DNA of 64,000 bases, from NCBI RefSeq assembly GCF_007004135.1, contig NZ_VJMG01000069.1, positions 1-64,000 of the forward strand, given 5' to 3'. Both the position numbers and the translations under genes were made by a program. Below the pieces are notes generated by a model, which was not told the DNA's origin, did not search any database, and was given only the letters and a program-made list of their open reading frames with translations. This DNA comes from Affinirhizobium straminoryzae. Lineage in GTDB: Bacteria; Pseudomonadota; Alphaproteobacteria; Rhizobiales; Rhizobiaceae. Positions 1-7,755 of this stretch are shown here, piece by piece; position 1 is the first letter of the stretch, and each line of letters starts with the position of its first letter.

Positions 1-57
1 GCCTGCCGGCCATCTCCCCCCTTGTGGGGGAGATGGCCGGCAGGCCAGAGGGGGTCT
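1..57. repeat. RIME-like GC-rich palindrome
   Basis: A perfect 20-bp inverted repeat (1-20 with 26-45) closes on a 5-base loop and is followed by the cagaggg-type tail seen in two related copies near 30.5-30.7 kb. It resembles the Rhizobium intergenic mosaic palindromes. It may extend left of the window. It lies just upstream of fdsA, so it is probably a transcribed hairpin between that gene and whatever precedes it. Confidence 0.7.
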
Positions 58-107
58 TGTCTCCCATTCGCCCCGCGTCCTCGCCCATTCCGCACAGGAG
101 GCCCTTC

Positions 108-2990
108 ATGCCCCTCGTTCCTGAAATCGACTATGGCACCCCCGCCTCGAAATCCGCAGACCTGGTGACGCTCACCATCGACGGTCGCGAAATCACGGTG
201 CCGGCCGGGACTTCAATCATGCGCGCCTCGATGGAGGCCGGCATTCAGGTGCCAAAACTTTGCGCGACCGACATGGTCGATGCCTTCGGTTCCTGCCGTC
301 TCTGTCTGATCGAGGTGGAGGGCCGCAACGGCACCCCCGCCTCCTGCACCACGCCCGTTGCGCCCGGCATCGTCGTCCACACCCAGACGGAGCGGCTGAA
401 GGCGATCCGCAAGGGCGTGATGGAGCTTTACATCTCCGACCATCCGCTGGACTGCCTCACCTGCGCCGCCAATGGCGATTGCGAGCTGCAGGATATGGCC
501 GGTGCCGTCGGCCTGCGCGATGTGCGCTATGGTTACGAAGGCGAGAACCATGTGAAGGCGCGGTCTGCCGAGGGCGGCATCAATGCGCAGTGGATGCCGA
601 AGGACGAGAGCAATCCCTATTTCACCTATGACCCGTCGAAATGCATCGTCTGTTCGCGCTGCGTGCGCGCCTGCGAGGAGGTGCAGGGCACGTTTGCGCT
701 GACCATCGAAGGCCGCGGTTTCGACAGCCGCGTCTCGCCCGGCGCGCATGAGGCCTTTCTCTCTTCCGAATGCGTTTCCTGCGGCGCCTGCGTGCAGGCC
801 TGCCCGACGGCGACGCTGACGGAAAAGTCGGTGATCGCCATCGGTCAGCCGGAGCATTCGCTGGTGACCACCTGCGCCTATTGCGGCGTCGGCTGTTCGT
901 TCAAGGCGGAAATGCGCGGCGAGGAGCTGGTGCGCATGGTGCCCTGGAAGGATGGTCAGGCCAATCGCGGCCATTCCTGCGTCAAGGGTCGGTTCGCCTA
1001 TGGTTACGCAAGCCACAAGGACCGCATCCTGAACCCGATGATCCGCGAGAAGATCACCGATCCCTGGCGCGAGGTGACGTGGGAAGAGGCCTTTGCGCAT
1101 GTCGCCTCGGAATTCCGCCGCATCCAGTATCAGTACGGCCGCGAAGCGATCGGCGGCATTACGTCGTCGCGCTGCACCAACGAGGAAACCTATCTCGTCC
1201 AGAAGCTGATCCGCGCCGGCTTCGGCAACAACAATGTCGATACCTGCGCCCGCGTCTGTCATTCGCCGACCGGTTATGGTCTCGGCCAGGCCTTTGGCAC
1301 CTCGGCCGGCACGCAGAATTTCGATAGCGTCGAGCATTCGGATGTCGTGCTGGTCATCGGCGCCAATCCGACGGACGGTCATCCGGTGTTCGGTTCGCGG
1401 TTGAAGAAGCGGCTGCGCCAGGGCGCAAAGCTGATCGTCATCGATCCGCGCCGGATCGATCTGGTCAAGACTCCGCATGTGGAGGCTGCCTTCCACCTGC
1501 CGCTGAAGCCCGGCACCAATGTCGCGGTGCTGACGGCGATTGCTCATGTCATCGTCACCGAAGGCCTGTTTGACGAGGCCTTCATTCGCACCCGCTGCGA
1601 CTGGTCCGAATTCGAGGACTGGGCGGCTTTCGTCGCCGAGCCGCAGCACAGCCCGGAAGAAACGGAAAAGTTCACCGGTGTTCCGGCGGAAGACCTGCGC
1701 GGCGCGGCGCGTCTCTATGCCAAGGGCGGCAATGGCGCGATCTATTACGGCCTGGGTGTCACCGAACACAGCCAGGGCTCGACCACGGTCATGGCGATTG
1801 CCAACCTGGCGATGGCCACCGGCAATATCGGTCGTCCGGGCGTCGGCGTGAACCCGCTGCGTGGCCAGAACAATGTGCAGGGCTCCTGCGACATGGGCTC
1901 CTTCCCGCACGAACTGCCGGGCTATCGCCACATCTCCGACGATGCGACGCGCGAAACCTTCGAAAAGCTCTGGGGTGTCACGCTCAACAACGAGCCGGGG
2001 CTTCGCATTCCCAACATGCTGGATGCCGCCGTCGAAGGATCTTTCAAGGGCATTTACATCCAGGGCGAGGATATCCTCCAGTCCGATCCGGACACCAAAC
2101 ACGTCTCCGCCGGTCTGGAAGCCATGGAATGCGTCGTGGTCCACGATCTCTTCCTGAACGAGACCGCCAATTACGCGCATGTCTTCCTGCCGGGCTCCAC
2201 CTTCCTGGAAAAGGACGGCACGTTTACCAATGCCGAGCGCCGCATCAACCGCGTGCGCAAGGTCATGACGCCAAAGAACGGTTACGCGGATTGGGAAGTC
2301 ACCCAGAAGCTGGCGCAGGCCATGGGCCTTGCCTGGGCTTATACGCATCCGTCGCAGATCATGGACGAGATCGCCGCGACGACACCGAGCTTTGCCGGCG
2401 TGTCCTACGACTATCTGGAGAAGAAGGGGTCGGTGCAGTGGCCCTGCAATCAAAAGTTCCCGGATGGCTCGCCGATCATGCATATCGACGGCTTCGTGCG
2501 CGGTAAAGGTAAGTTCATCCGAACGGAATACGTCGCGACCGACGAACGCACCGGTCCGCGTTTCCCGCTGCTGCTCACCACCGGCCGCATTCTCAGCCAA
2601 TACAATGTCGGCGCCCAGACGCGGCGTACGGAGAATGTCGTCTGGCACGAGGAGGACCGGCTGGAGATCCATCCGCACGATGCCGAACAGCGGGGCATCA
2701 AGGATGGCGACTGGGTGAAGCTCGCAAGCCGTGCCGGCGAGACGACACTGCGCGCGCTGATCACTGATCGGGTGGCGCCGGGCGTGGTCTATACCACCTT
2801 CCACCATCCGAACACGCAGGCCAACGTGATCACCACCGACTTCTCCGACTGGGCGACGAACTGCCCGGAATACAAGGTGACGGCCGTGCAGATCTCGCCC
2901 TCCAACGGTCCGACCGAATGGCAGGAGGATTACGAGGAACTCAGCCGTCGCTCCCGCCGCATCGCTGGCAAGCTGGAAGCGGCGGAGTAG
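108..2990 (+). CDS. fdsA: formate dehydrogenase alpha subunit (NAD-dependent, Mo-containing)
   Basis: Catalytic subunit of a soluble FdsABG-type enzyme oxidising formate to CO2; electrons pass through iron-sulfur clusters to the NAD-reducing partners, which are not in the window. The 960-residue product has an N-terminal plant-type [2Fe-2S] domain (about residues 20-100), a His/Cys [4Fe-4S] segment, two ferredoxin CxxCxxC motifs (around 180-240), then the molybdopterin domain beginning TCAYCGVGCS and a C-terminal dinucleotide-binding domain. Cys384 in CARVCHSPT matches the molybdenum-ligand cysteine of the family, so this is the Cys, not selenocysteine, form. I chose the ATG at 108 because aggag lies 7 bases upstream. 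The longer frame starting at 24 would begin inside the palindromic repeat. fdhD follows 8 bases after the stop. Confidence 0.95.
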   Translation: MPLVPEIDYGTPASKSADLVTLTIDGREITVPAGTSIMRASMEAGIQVPKLCATDMVDAFGSCRLCLIEVEGRNGTPASCTTPVAPGIVVHTQTERLKAIRKGVMELYISDHPLDCLTCAANGDCELQDMAGAVGLRDVRYGYEGENHVKARSAEGGINAQWMPKDESNPYFTYDPSKCIVCSRCVRACEEVQGTFALTIEGRGFDSRVSPGAHEAFLSSECVSCGACVQACPTATLTEKSVIAIGQPEHSLVTTCAYCGVGCSFKAEMRGEELVRMVPWKDGQANRGHSCVKGRFAYGYASHKDRILNPMIREKITDPWREVTWEEAFAHVASEFRRIQYQYGREAIGGITSSRCTNEETYLVQKLIRAGFGNNNVDTCARVCHSPTGYGLGQAFGTSAGTQNFDSVEHSDVVLVIGANPTDGHPVFGSRLKKRLRQGAKLIVIDPRRIDLVKTPHVEAAFHLPLKPGTNVAVLTAIAHVIVTEGLFDEAFIRTRCDWSEFEDWAAFVAEPQHSPEETEKFTGVPAEDLRGAARLYAKGGNGAIYYGLGVTEHSQGSTTVMAIANLAMATGNIGRPGVGVNPLRGQNNVQGSCDMGSFPHELPGYRHISDDATRETFEKLWGVTLNNEPGLRIPNMLDAAVEGSFKGIYIQGEDILQSDPDTKHVSAGLEAMECVVVHDLFLNETANYAHVFLPGSTFLEKDGTFTNAERRINRVRKVMTPKNGYADWEVTQKLAQAMGLAWAYTHPSQIMDEIAATTPSFAGVSYDYLEKKGSVQWPCNQKFPDGSPIMHIDGFVRGKGKFIRTEYVATDERTGPRFPLLLTTGRILSQYNVGAQTRRTENVVWHEEDRLEIHPHDAEQRGIKDGDWVKLASRAGETTLRALITDRVAPGVVYTTFHHPNTQANVITTDFSDWATNCPEYKVTAVQISPSNGPTEWQEDYEELSRRSRRIAGKLEAAE

Positions 2991-2998
2991 GGCTCCCG

Positions 2999-3823
2999 AT
3001 GGCGGAAAATACCAGCCGTACGGTTCGGGAATGGCGCTTCCGGCAGGGGCAGATGGCGGATGGCCATCGCATCGTGCCGGAAGAGGTGCCGATCGCCTTT
3101 TCCTATGGCGGTTCCACCCATGCGGTGATGATGGCGACACCGGCCGATCTCGTCGATTTCGCCTACGGCTTTTCGCTGGCCGAGGAGATCATTGCGTCGG
3201 CCGCGGACATTCTCGATGTTGAACCGGTCGAAGCCGGTGCCGGCATTGATGTGCAGGTGACGCTGAAGGATCAAAGCGCAGACGCGCTCACGGCGCGGCG
3301 GCGCCGCATGGCGGGTCCTGTCGGCTGCGGGCTCTGCGGCATCGAATCGATCGAGCAGGCGGCGCGTGCCGTGGCGCGCGTGCCGGAGGGGCGTCTTGCC
3401 CTGACGCCAGCCATGGTGGCGGATGCGGTGCGTGAGCTCGGCGACGGCCAGACCCTCAACCGCGAAACGCGCGCTGTGCATGCCGCCGGCTTCTATCGTC
3501 CCGGCCGGGGCATCGCCGCAATCCGCGAGGATGTCGGCCGCCACAATGCGCTGGACAAGCTCTGCGGCGCCGTGATCCGCGCCGGTCTCAAGCCCGCAGA
3601 TGGCGTGGTGGTCGTCACCAGCCGCCTTTCGGTGGAAATGGTGCAGAAGACGGCGCTGCTCGGCTGCTCCTGCCTCGTGGCGGTCTCCGCCCCGACCGCG
3701 CTTGCCATCGAGACGGCGGAGGAGGCCGGCATCACGCTGATCGGCATTGCCCGCGGCGATGAATTCGAAGTGTTTACCAGGCCTGATCGTCTGACGACGG
3801 GAGAAAGCAGCCATGTCGCTTAG
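2999..3823 (+). CDS. fdhD: formate dehydrogenase accessory sulfurtransferase FdhD
   Basis: FdhD passes sulfur from a cysteine desulfurase to the bis-MGD molybdenum cofactor, which formate dehydrogenase needs for activity. The 274-residue product carries the family's conserved CxxC in GPVGCGLCGIES and the C-terminal region typical of the family. The ATG at 2999 is 8 bases after the fdsA stop; the frame is open further upstream but that would lie inside fdsA. The 3' end overlaps fdsD by 11 bases. Position between fdsA and fdsD implies co-expression with its client enzyme. Confidence 0.95.
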   Translation: MAENTSRTVREWRFRQGQMADGHRIVPEEVPIAFSYGGSTHAVMMATPADLVDFAYGFSLAEEIIASAADILDVEPVEAGAGIDVQVTLKDQSADALTARRRRMAGPVGCGLCGIESIEQAARAVARVPEGRLALTPAMVADAVRELGDGQTLNRETRAVHAAGFYRPGRGIAAIREDVGRHNALDKLCGAVIRAGLKPADGVVVVTSRLSVEMVQKTALLGCSCLVAVSAPTALAIETAEEAGITLIGIARGDEFEVFTRPDRLTTGESSHVA

Positions 3824-4157
3824 CCACACCGATGAAAAGCTTGTCCGCATGGCAAACCAGATTGCCACCTTTTTCGCCTCGCAGCCGGAGGCGGTACGCG
3901 TGGATGGCGTTGCGACCCACATCAACAAGTTCTGGGAGCCGCGCATGCGCCGCCGCTTCTTCGAGATGATCGATGCCGGTATCGGTGGCTTCCTGCCGCT
4001 GGTGATTTCGGCTGCGGCAAAGATCAGGCGCCCCGAAAATCCAAGGACGGAGGACGTCGGGCTCGGTGCGGATGCAGCAAAGGGCGCGCCGGGCGGCAAG
4101 GGACCGGTTGCCGGCGAATCCCTGTCGGAACCCAGCGTTCCTGCGGGCGTGGCGTAA
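3813..4157 (+). CDS. fdsD: formate dehydrogenase delta subunit
   Basis: Small 114-residue protein of the FdsD family, an accessory factor or subunit of NAD-dependent formate dehydrogenases. The N-terminal half (DEKLVRMANQIATFF, then HINKFWEPRMR) carries the recognisable conserved core, including the WEPRMR motif. The C-terminal tail from about residue 75 is low-complexity and rich in Gly, Pro and Ala. The start overlaps the end of fdhD, which indicates translational coupling. Confidence 0.9.
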   Translation: MSLSHTDEKLVRMANQIATFFASQPEAVRVDGVATHINKFWEPRMRRRFFEMIDAGIGGFLPLVISAAAKIRRPENPRTEDVGLGADAAKGAPGGKGPVAGESLSEPSVPAGVA

Positions 4158-4314
4158 TCGGTTCCGGTCCGGAATCAAGTCCAGGACGGCCGTTTGATGG
4201 TTTCGCTGACAGGTGGCCCGATGACGGAGAGGTCGCCAGTCTATGTTGCCCGCGCATTGGCTGCGCGAGCGGAAATTTCATTGTCCTGACAGTCCAAGAG
4301 GGAGGAGTTCGTCA

Positions 4315-5967
4315 ATGGCAATCGCAGGCGTAAGTGGAGGGGATCTGGCCGGCGCCGGTATTCTCGACCGGGAGCGCATCATCGCAAAACCCGGCTTCAA
4401 TCGCTGGCTCGTGCCCCCTGCGGCGCTTGCCATCCATCTGTGCATCGGCATGGCCTATGGTTTCAGCGTGTTCTGGCTGCCGCTTTCCAAGGCGCTGCCG
4501 GCCACCGATCCGAGCTGCTCGAGCTTGACGCTGCTCGGCGCGCTCACCACCACCGCCTGCAACTGGCGCGTGGCGGATCTGGGCTGGATTTACACACTCT
4601 TCTTCGTGCTGCTCGGCTGCTCGGCTGCCATCTGGGGCGGCTGGCTGGAACGGGTCGGTCCCCGCAAGGCGGGCTTTGTCTCCGCCTGCTGCTGGTGCGG
4701 CGGCATTCTCGTCGCCTCGGTCGGCGTCATGACGCATCAGCTGTGGCTGATGTGGCTCGGCGCCGGTGTGATCGGCGGCATCGGCCTCGGTCTCGGCTAT
4801 ATCTCGCCGGTGTCCACGCTGGTCAAATGGTTCCCCGACCGGCGCGGCATGGCGACCGGCATGGCGATCATGGGCTTTGGTGGCGGCGCGATGATCGGCG
4901 CACCGCTCGCCAACCTGCTGATGACCTCGTTCAAGACGGATGTCTCGCCGGGTGTGTGGCAGACCTTCGTGGTGATGGCGCTCGTCTATTTCGTCTTCAT
5001 GATGGGCGGCGCCTTCGGCTATCGCATCCCGCCGGCCGGCTGGCGTCCGGATGGCTGGACGCCGCCGGTGGCGAAAAGCAACATGATCACGCACCGCCAC
5101 GTGCATCTGCGCGATGCGCACAAGACGCCGCAGTTCTGGCTGATCTGGGCCGTGCTCTGCCTCAACGTGTCCGCCGGCATCGGCGTCATCGGCATGGCCT
5201 CGCCCATGTTGCAGGAAATCTTCGCGGGCTCGCTGATCGGCCAGCCGGGCGTGGCGTTTGCGCAGCTCGATGCCGGACAGAAGGCGCAGATCGCCGCGAT
5301 TGCCGCCGGCTTCACCGGCCTGCTCTCGCTGTTCAATATCGGCGGCCGCTTCTTCTGGGCCTCGATGTCCGACAAGCTTGGCCGCAAGAACACCTATTTC
5401 TGCTTCTTCATCCTCGGTATCGTCCTCTATGCACTGGCACCCACGCTTGCGCTGATGGGCTCCAAGGCGCTCTTCGTGCTCGCCTTCGGCATCATTCTCT
5501 CGATGTATGGCGGCGGCTTCGCCACCATCCCGGCTTATCTCGCGGATATCTTCGGTACGCAGTTCGTCGGCGCGATCCATGGACGGCTGCTGACGGCCTG
5601 GGCGACGGCCGGCATTGCCGGTCCCTTCGTCGTGAACTACATCCGCGAGGCACAGATCGCCGCGGGCGTGGCACCGGGGCCGGCGCTCTACACCAGCACG
5701 ATGTATATCCTTGCCGGCATGCTGGCGGTCGGTCTCATCGCCAATGCCTTCGTCAAGCCGCTGTCGGATAAGTGGTTCATGTCGGATGCGGAGGTTGCGG
5801 CCCTGCAGGCGAAGACCGCCGCCGCCAATGCCGGCCCGACGGGTTCCTTCGGCATCGGCAAAGGTGGGCTCGATGCAAAGGCAGCTCTGGCCTGGGCCGT
5901 GGTCGGCCTGCCGCTTCTCTGGGGCGTCTGGGTTACGCTGAAGAGCAGTTTCGCGCTGTTCGGCTGA
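4315..5967 (+). CDS. MFS transporter, oxalate/formate antiporter (OFA) type
   Basis: A 550-residue membrane protein of the major facilitator superfamily. It has about 12 hydrophobic segments in two halves, the DRRGMATG loop motif after segment 4 and a second SDKLGRKN loop motif in the C-terminal half. This matches the oxalate:formate antiporter branch. A C-terminal extension adds one more hydrophobic segment (about residues 520-545), a feature of longer OFA members. Start chosen at ATG 4315 because gggaggag lies just upstream. It sits 157 bases after fdsD, so formate import or export is the reasonable role. The substrate is inferred from family and context only. Confidence 0.85.
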   Translation: MAIAGVSGGDLAGAGILDRERIIAKPGFNRWLVPPAALAIHLCIGMAYGFSVFWLPLSKALPATDPSCSSLTLLGALTTTACNWRVADLGWIYTLFFVLLGCSAAIWGGWLERVGPRKAGFVSACCWCGGILVASVGVMTHQLWLMWLGAGVIGGIGLGLGYISPVSTLVKWFPDRRGMATGMAIMGFGGGAMIGAPLANLLMTSFKTDVSPGVWQTFVVMALVYFVFMMGGAFGYRIPPAGWRPDGWTPPVAKSNMITHRHVHLRDAHKTPQFWLIWAVLCLNVSAGIGVIGMASPMLQEIFAGSLIGQPGVAFAQLDAGQKAQIAAIAAGFTGLLSLFNIGGRFFWASMSDKLGRKNTYFCFFILGIVLYALAPTLALMGSKALFVLAFGIILSMYGGGFATIPAYLADIFGTQFVGAIHGRLLTAWATAGIAGPFVVNYIREAQIAAGVAPGPALYTSTMYILAGMLAVGLIANAFVKPLSDKWFMSDAEVAALQAKTAAANAGPTGSFGIGKGGLDAKAALAWAVVGLPLLWGVWVTLKSSFALFG

Positions 5968-5996
5968 GGCCCGCACCTTATGTCAGAATCCTGCGG

Positions 5997-6017
5997 GAGC
6001 CGGCCTAGTGCCGGCTC
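5997..6017. terminator. hairpin between convergent genes
   Basis: 8-bp perfect stem (gagccggc 5997-6004 with gccggctc 6010-6017) with a 5-base loop, lying between the stops of the MFS gene and the convergent asparaginase gene. No clear T-run follows on either strand, so it may act as a weak or bidirectional terminator. Confidence 0.45.
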
Positions 6018-6032
6018 TTGCCGTTTCGCCCG

Positions 6033-6881
6033 TCAGTTCAGCCAGAGATGGATGAGCGCCGCCTCCGGTGTTTCCAACCCGCCGTTCTCGATCCCCGTGC
6101 TCCACAATCCCGCACCCGCCGCATAGGTGCCGGGTGTCAGGCCGCCTGCCTCGCACTGGCTGACGGCGCGCAGGCGTTTTCCCGCCGCGACAGCCTCGGC
6201 AAGCGCGCCAAGGATTGCCGGATCCTCCATCGCCGTGCCGGAGCCGAACACCCGCAGCACCGCGCCGTCCAGCACCGACAAAGCGGCGGAGAGAAGTTCT
6301 GCCGTCATGCCGGGCGAGAGTGTCAGGATCGCCAGCCGGCGGGCCGCATCGAAGTCGCGCCGGCGGGGCGGTGCGGCTTCTGCCTGCGGCTGGGCGCGAA
6401 AACTGTCGGCGGCATGGCTGTCATGCTTCACAAGGCCGGCGGCCGGCAGCAGATGTCCGGCAAAGGCCAGATGGACGCCGGCTCCGGGGACGAGTGCTGC
6501 GTCCAGCGCCAGCTGAAGATTGCCCTCCGCGTCGCCGCCTTCGCCGAGCGGCACCATGGATCCGCACAGGATGATGCGCCGCGTCTCGCCGGCCATCGCC
6601 TGCGTCAGCGCAGCACCCGTGAAGGCCATGGTGTCGGTCCCGTGAGTGATGATGACCGGCAGGTCGGGATGCGCACGGATCGCCGACAGCATGTCGTTCC
6701 AGTGGCGCGGGCCGACATTGGCGCTGTCGAGCAGCGGCGAAAATACATGGGTTTCAAGCACGGCATCCGGTGGCAGCAAGGCGGCCAGCGCACCTTCCAC
6801 CAGTCCCTCGACCGGCCGAAGGCCCTCCGGCCCCGGTGCCATGCCGATGGTGCCGCCGGTATGGATGAGAAGCAGACGCAT
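6033..6881 (-). CDS. asparaginase family protein
   Basis: 282-residue asparaginase/glutaminase-fold hydrolase, predicted to convert L-asparagine to aspartate and ammonia. Both catalytic threonine motifs are visible: HTGGTIGM at the N-terminus and THGTDTMAFT near residue 80. There is no signal peptide, so the enzyme is cytoplasmic. It is shorter than the usual 320-340 residues of type I/II enzymes, which fits the compact branch common in alphaproteobacteria. Start at 6881 is supported by ggagagg upstream; an in-frame ATG lies six codons earlier. Substrate preference cannot be read from sequence. Confidence 0.85.
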   Translation of the reverse strand: MRLLLIHTGGTIGMAPGPEGLRPVEGLVEGALAALLPPDAVLETHVFSPLLDSANVGPRHWNDMLSAIRAHPDLPVIITHGTDTMAFTGAALTQAMAGETRRIILCGSMVPLGEGGDAEGNLQLALDAALVPGAGVHLAFAGHLLPAAGLVKHDSHAADSFRAQPQAEAAPPRRRDFDAARRLAILTLSPGMTAELLSAALSVLDGAVLRVFGSGTAMEDPAILGALAEAVAAGKRLRAVSQCEAGGLTPGTYAAGAGLWSTGIENGGLETPEAALIHLWLN

Positions 6882-6988
6882 GGGACCTCTCCGTGACATG
6901 CAGGGAGCTGCTTCCTAGACCATTTCCGCTGCAAACGGAATCCATCCTCCCGGTCCCTGGTTTACGCGGTTGCGTCGGCTGGAACGCA

Positions 6989-7016
6989 AAAGGCAGCGGT
7001 GGTCGCCGCTGCCTTT
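6989..7016 (-). terminator. rho-independent terminator of cheW
   Basis: Perfect 11-bp stem (6989-6999 with 7006-7016) and 6-base loop. On the minus strand it is followed by TTTTGCG. It lies 28 bases past the cheW stop. Confidence 0.8.
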
Positions 7017-7043
7017 CGGTCTCGATAGTGTCGCCGGACGGGC

Positions 7044-7523
7044 TCAGGCGGCGAGATCGTCCAGATCGCTGCCCTTGAACATCTTGGAGAGGTTCAGGAA
7101 GCAGATCATGCCGTTCTCGCTGGCGATGATGCCTTCGGAGAAGGACTTGTCGAACGAGGCGGAAACTTCCGGTACCGGCTGGATCTGGCTCGACGAGATG
7201 GTCAGGATGTCCGAGACCCGGTCGACCAGCATGCCGATGACCATGTTGTGCACTTCGGCCACCACGATGGCGGAACGCTCGTTGGCCACCGTGCTCTTCA
7301 TGCCGAGCTTGTAGGCGAGATCGATGATCGGGATGACGGAGCCGCGCAGGTTCATCACGCCGATCACGTCGGACGGCGCATGCGGGATCGGCGTGGACGG
7401 GGCCCAGCCGCGAATTTCGCGGATCGTGGTCGTCTTCACGCAGAATTCCTGGTCATGCAGCCGGAATGCGATGATCTCGAGGGTCTCGCCGCTGAAGCTT
7501 GTCGTGGTGATCGTCGTAGCCAT
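7044..7523 (-). CDS. cheW: chemotaxis coupling protein CheW
   Basis: 159-residue single CheW domain. It contains the typical core: EIIAFRLHDQEFCVKTTTIREIRG at the start, then the VIGVMNLRGSVIPIIDL and MVDRVSDIL segments (the latter appearing here as LVDRVSDIL). It links methyl-accepting receptors to the CheA kinase. Start chosen at ATG 7523; the frame is open upstream but that part does not resemble CheW. No other che gene is nearby, so it is a solitary copy with its own terminator. Confidence 0.93.
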   Translation of the reverse strand: MATTITTTSFSGETLEIIAFRLHDQEFCVKTTTIREIRGWAPSTPIPHAPSDVIGVMNLRGSVIPIIDLAYKLGMKSTVANERSAIVVAEVHNMVIGMLVDRVSDILTISSSQIQPVPEVSASFDKSFSEGIIASENGMICFLNLSKMFKGSDLDDLAA

Positions 7524-7755
7524 CAGATTTCTTCCCAGTTCTTCGATGCCTTGACCGCGGCGGCTGCACCCGATGGCACCTGCGACCTTAGCCGTGAGTG
7601 AGCGAACCGGGCATGCAAGGGCGTGCATCGGGATCGCGCGAAGAAAAGTCTAATGAAAGAATGTTTCTCAAAGCTGAATCGGCACTCTCACTTCTTGCAG
7701 CGATTTCTGGGACGCCTGCAGAGAGGTACGTGTCGCCGTGAATGTGCCCCCGGGC

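Noticed and set aside
213..3140. 975-residue open frame antisense to fdsA
   Set aside because: It lies wholly opposite a strongly recognised gene and its translation is rich in Arg, His, Asp and Gly, the usual product of antisense frames in GC-rich DNA.
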